Shown here piece by piece: positions 61,078-64,000 of a stretch of 64,000 nt of DNA. Source of the DNA: Sodalis sp. dw_96. GTDB lineage: Bacteria; Pseudomonadota; Gammaproteobacteria; Enterobacterales; Enterobacteriaceae. Below the pieces are notes generated by a model, which did not search any database, had not been told where the DNA came from, and saw only the letters and a program-made list of their open reading frames with translations. Location: positions 212,552-276,551 of the forward strand of contig NZ_JAAVUT010000006.1 in assembly GCF_018449575.1 (NCBI RefSeq), given 5' to 3'. The position numbers and the translations under genes were made by a program. Every line of letters starts with the position of its first letter. The stretch's first letter is position 1.

Positions 61078-61688
61078 TGCAGGCCTATTTCGTTCCCGCG
61101 GCGCCGGTCACCGCGGTGATGGAAATAAAAAAAAGTCGATTTATTACCTTTCTGTCGCCAGCCCGGGGGATAGATGCCGCCAGGGAGTGTATCCGGCAGG
61201 CCCGACAGCAACATCCCTCGGCGACCCACCATTGCTGGGCCTATATCGCCGGACCGCCCCAGGATTCATCGCAGTTTGGCTTTTCGGACGATGGGGAACC
61301 CTCCGGCACCGCGGGCCGCCCTATGCTGGCTCAATTACAGGGCTGCGGGACGGGAGAAATCACCGCGGTGGTAGTGCGCTATTTCGGCGGCATAAAGCTG
61401 GGTACCGGCGGGCTGGTGAGAGCTTATGGCGGAGGTGTGCAGCAGGCGCTAAAACTCATGGCCCGTATGGAAATAGTCCCGCAGGTGGAATTCGTTGTAT
61501 CTTGTCGTTATGAACAGCAGACATGGATTGAAATAACGGTCAAACAGGTTGCCGGTCGCATTGTCCAGAGCGATTATGGCGAATCCATTAGCTTGAGGGT
61601 GGCCATTCCCTTTGACAAGGTGAGCGAGGCTTCCCGAAAATTAAGCGATTTAAGTCGCGGCGCCTTGCATTTCATGCCGATTACATAA
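61077..61688 (+). CDS. yigZ: YigZ, IMPACT-family protein
   Basis: 203 residues (E. coli about 204). The N-terminal UPF0029 block ATHHCWAYIAG, FSDDGEPSGTAGRPML and VVVRYFGGIKLGTGGLVRAY are diagnostic, followed by a DUF1949 alpha-beta domain. Role unproven; relatives of the eukaryotic IMPACT protein. It overlaps pepQ by one base and precedes trkH. Confidence 0.93.
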   Translation: MQAYFVPAAPVTAVMEIKKSRFITFLSPARGIDAARECIRQARQQHPSATHHCWAYIAGPPQDSSQFGFSDDGEPSGTAGRPMLAQLQGCGTGEITAVVVRYFGGIKLGTGGLVRAYGGGVQQALKLMARMEIVPQVEFVVSCRYEQQTWIEITVKQVAGRIVQSDYGESISLRVAIPFDKVSEASRKLSDLSRGALHFMPIT

Positions 61689-61737
61689 TAATCCCGTCCC
61701 CGGCTACAGTTGAATTTTTATTAAGGAACATGCTGAA

Positions 61738-63189
61738 ATGCATTTTCGCGCCATAATCCGCATAGTCGGCCTGCTCGTCATTTTATTTTCCGGGACCATG
61801 ATTATCCCAGGCCTGGTGGCGTTGATCTACCGCGATGGGGCCGGCAGCGCCTTTACCCAGACCTTCTTTTTCACCTTGATGATTGGTTTGCTGCTTTGGT
61901 TGCCGAATCGCCGCCAGAGACATGAATTAAAACCCAGGGAAGGCTTCCTGATTGTGGTGCTGTTCTGGACGGTACTGGGGAGCGTCGGGGCATTGCCGTT
62001 CCTGTTCGCCGACCATCCCGACCTGTCGATGACCAATGCTTTTTTCGAGTCCTTCTCCGGCTTGACCACCACCGGCGCCACCTCGTTGGTGGGTTTGGAT
62101 AACCTGCCCAAGGCGATTCTCTTTTATCGCCAGATGCTGCAATGGTTCGGCGGCATGGGGATCATCGTACTGGCGGTGGCGATTTTGCCCATACTGGGCG
62201 TCGGCGGCATGCAGCTTTATCGCGCCGAAATGCCCGGGCCGTTAAAAGACAACAAAATGCGGCCAAGGATTGCCGAAACGGCTAAAACCCTTTGGCTGAT
62301 ATATCTCATACTGACCATCATTTGCGCCGCGGCGCTCTGGGGCGCCGGGATGTCGGTTTTCGACGCCATCGGCCACAGCTTTTCCACCGTTGCCCTTGGC
62401 GGGTTCTCCACCCATGATGCCAGCATCGGCTATTACCACAGCCCGATGATAAATTCCATTGTCGCGGTATTTTTGCTGATTTCCGGTTGTAATTACGGCC
62501 TGCATTTTGCCGTGCTGAGCGGGCATAACCTGCGGGTGTATTGGCGTGACCCGGAGTTCAAGGTATTTATCTCCGTGCAGTTTATCCTGGTGCTGGTGTG
62601 TACGCTGATCCTGTGGCGTTACAACGTTTACCAGACCGGCCTGCAAACCCTGAACCAGGCTTTTTTCCAGGTGATATCAATGGCCACCACCGCCGGTTTT
62701 ACTACCGACAGCATCGCCCGTTGGCCGCTGTTCCTGCCGATACTGCTGCTGTGCTCGGCGTTTATCGGCGGTTGCGCCGGCTCCACCGGCGGCGGTTTGA
62801 AGGTCATCCGTATCTTGTTGCTCTATCTGCAGGGTTCGCGAGAACTCAAGCGTTTGGTCCACCCAAACGCGGTCTATACCATCAAACTCGGCAACCGGGC
62901 TTTGCCGGAGCGCATCCTGGAAGCGGTGTGGGGATTTTTTTCAGCTTATGCCCTGGTTTTTATTGTCAGCATGCTGGCGATTATTGCAACCGGTGTCGAT
63001 AATTTTTCCGCGTTTGCGGCGGTAACCGCCACACTGAATAACCTGGGCCCCGGACTGGGCGTGGTTGCGGAAAATTTCACCGCCATGAACTCGGTGGCCA
63101 AATGGATACTGATTGCCGACATGCTGTTCGGTCGTCTGGAGGTCTTCACCGTATTGGTGCTCTTTACGCCCACTTTCTGGCGCGAATAG
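61738..63189 (+). CDS. trkH: TrkH, potassium uptake channel subunit
   Basis: 483 residues, the same as E. coli. Four M1-P-M2 repeats with the selectivity-filter Gly: SGLTTTGATS, TVALGGFSTHD, MATTAGFTTDS and NLGPGLGVV. An intramembrane loop is seen at GGCAGSTGGGLKVIR. It takes up K+ with TrkA, which is elsewhere. Confidence 0.95.
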   Translation: MHFRAIIRIVGLLVILFSGTMIIPGLVALIYRDGAGSAFTQTFFFTLMIGLLLWLPNRRQRHELKPREGFLIVVLFWTVLGSVGALPFLFADHPDLSMTNAFFESFSGLTTTGATSLVGLDNLPKAILFYRQMLQWFGGMGIIVLAVAILPILGVGGMQLYRAEMPGPLKDNKMRPRIAETAKTLWLIYLILTIICAAALWGAGMSVFDAIGHSFSTVALGGFSTHDASIGYYHSPMINSIVAVFLLISGCNYGLHFAVLSGHNLRVYWRDPEFKVFISVQFILVLVCTLILWRYNVYQTGLQTLNQAFFQVISMATTAGFTTDSIARWPLFLPILLLCSAFIGGCAGSTGGGLKVIRILLLYLQGSRELKRLVHPNAVYTIKLGNRALPERILEAVWGFFSAYALVFIVSMLAIIATGVDNFSAFAAVTATLNNLGPGLGVVAENFTAMNSVAKWILIADMLFGRLEVFTVLVLFTPTFWRE

Positions 63190-63196
63190 GTTTGTT

Positions 63197-63754
63197 ATGC
63201 ACATTTTGATTCTTTATTCCAGCCGGGACGGACAAACCCGAAAAATCTCGCAGTTTATTGCAGCCGAGCTCGCCGCCGCCGCAGTCTGTGATGTGGTTGA
63301 CCTCAGTCAGGCCGGTGAGGGTCCGTTGCCGCAATACGATGGCGTTATTATTGGCGCCGCCATCCGGTACGGCCATTACGCCGCCGAGCTGCATGCATTC
63401 ATCCGGCGGCATCTGGACTGGCTTAATGCGCTGCCCAGCGCTTTTTTCTCGGTTAATCTCACGGCGCGTAAAGTGGATAAATGCACGCCGGAAACCAATG
63501 TGTATACCCGTAAATTCCTGGCCGCTACGCCCTGGCGGCCGGATGAATGCGCTGTTTTCGCCGGCGCGCTGCGCTATCCGCAATACCGCTGGCTGGATCG
63601 GGTCATGATCCAGTTGATCATGCGCATGACCGGCGGCGAGACCGACAGTTCCAAAGAGGTTGAATATACCGACTGGCGGCAGGTAACGGCCTTCGCGCGG
63701 GACTTTGCGGTTTTAGCGGGCAAAACCCCCTATCTGGGGCAACAAGTGAAGTGA
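63197..63754 (+). CDS. hemG: HemG, menaquinone-dependent protoporphyrinogen oxidase
   Basis: 185 residues (E. coli 181) from the ATG at 63197. Flavodoxin fold: MHILILYSSRDGQTRKISQF (FMN phosphate loop), GAAIRYGHYAAELHAFIRR and RPDECAVFAGALRYPQYRW, with SGGETD-like TGGETDSSKEVEYTDW. It oxidises protoporphyrinogen IX in haem synthesis. An rRNA operon follows, as in E. coli. Confidence 0.94.
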   Translation: MHILILYSSRDGQTRKISQFIAAELAAAAVCDVVDLSQAGEGPLPQYDGVIIGAAIRYGHYAAELHAFIRRHLDWLNALPSAFFSVNLTARKVDKCTPETNVYTRKFLAATPWRPDECAVFAGALRYPQYRWLDRVMIQLIMRMTGGETDSSKEVEYTDWRQVTAFARDFAVLAGKTPYLGQQVK

Positions 63755-63799
63755 TTTGCTGAAAAATAAACCGATCGGTTGAAATTTTGCAATTAGCAC

Positions 63800-63827
63800 T
63801 TGTCTCGTCTCAGGAAGTCCCTATAAT
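63800..63827 (+). promoter_or_regulatory. rrn P1 promoter
   Basis: -35 TTGTCT (63800-63805), 16-base spacer, -10 TATAAT (63822-63827), then a GC-rich discriminator GCGCCTCC, as in E. coli rrn P1. The A/T tracts upstream at 63762-63795 resemble an UP element. Confidence 0.85.
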
Positions 63828-63907
63828 GCGCCTCCACTGACCGGGATTAACCGCTGCGACGGACCGGGTCGGGAAGGGAAAAGCGCTTCGCTAAAGCAAA
63901 TAAAAGC

Positions 63908-63935
63908 TTGACTCTTCAACGGGAAAGCGTAATAT
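63908..63935 (+). promoter_or_regulatory. rrn P2 promoter
   Basis: TTGACT (63908-63913), 16-base spacer with CGGGAAAGCG, then TAATAT (63930-63935), matching enterobacterial rrn P2. Confidence 0.8.
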
Positions 63936-63975
63936 ACGCAACCCGCGCCAGGTGAGAATAGTGCTCCCTGCCGCA

Positions 63976-64000
63976 TGCTCTTTAACAATTTATCAGACAA
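63976..64000 (+). promoter_or_regulatory. rrn leader boxA antitermination site
   Basis: TGCTCTTTAACA at 63976-63987 is the canonical boxA, bound by NusB/NusE. The 16S rRNA gene lies just beyond the window; the leader RNA itself begins near 63834. Confidence 0.85.

Overview
The window is a chromosomal segment of an Enterobacterales bacterium. Most proteins are recognisable orthologues of Escherichia coli proteins, in E. coli-like order, and the last 250 bases are the promoter and leader region of a ribosomal RNA operon. The order also has features I associate with Yersinia, Serratia or Sodalis-like relatives: a hemB of the magnesium type beside tat and rfaH, ERIC elements, and several deletions. 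A Sodalis-like or Pectobacteriaceae-like host is my inference; no single marker proves it.

Layout. (a) 1-8.5 kb is accessory: the start of a PlsC-like acyltransferase gene, a SET-domain protein, a PAP2 phosphatase, a LysR regulator with an MFS pump, aegA and a decayed ferredoxin paralogue. (b) 8.7-19.6 kb is the conserved yhhS-dcrB-yhhQ-tusA-yhhN-yhhL-rsmD-ftsYEX-rpoH block. yhhQ has a candidate preQ1-I riboswitch and is followed upstream by a 108-bp tandem repeat; zntA is missing. (c) 19.6-24.4 kb is an insertion where livJ would be expected: a transketolase divergent from a MarR regulator with a perfect palindromic operator between them, an orphan gene and a FAH-family hydrolase. (d) 24.5-30.2 kb is panM and livKHMGF. 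(e) 30.3-34.2 kb is an accessory islet: a toxin-antitoxin pair, an acetyltransferase, two tandem PAS-LuxR regulators and a Ner-like regulator. (f) 34.5-41.9 kb is ugpBAECQ with a Pho box, a yhhA-like gene and ggt.

(g) From 41.9 kb the order is that of a different part of the E. coli chromosome: a short possible yigM remnant, metR, metE, dlhH, udp, rmuC, ubiEJB, tatABC, hemB, rfaH, ubiD, fre, pepQ, yigZ, trkH, hemG and the rrn promoters. The ggt/yigM boundary is therefore a synteny junction relative to E. coli. tatD and fadBA are missing from their usual places.

How the genes work together: ftsEX and ftsY link cell division and membrane targeting with the heat-shock sigma factor; liv and ugp import branched-chain amino acids and glycerol-3-phosphate diesters; ubiEJB, ubiD and fre serve ubiquinone and flavin/prenyl-flavin chemistry; hemB and hemG serve haem; tatABC exports folded proteins. 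A recurring feature is short tandem duplication, both in protein linkers (FtsY, TatB, RmuC) and between genes (108-bp, 38-bp and 12-bp units).
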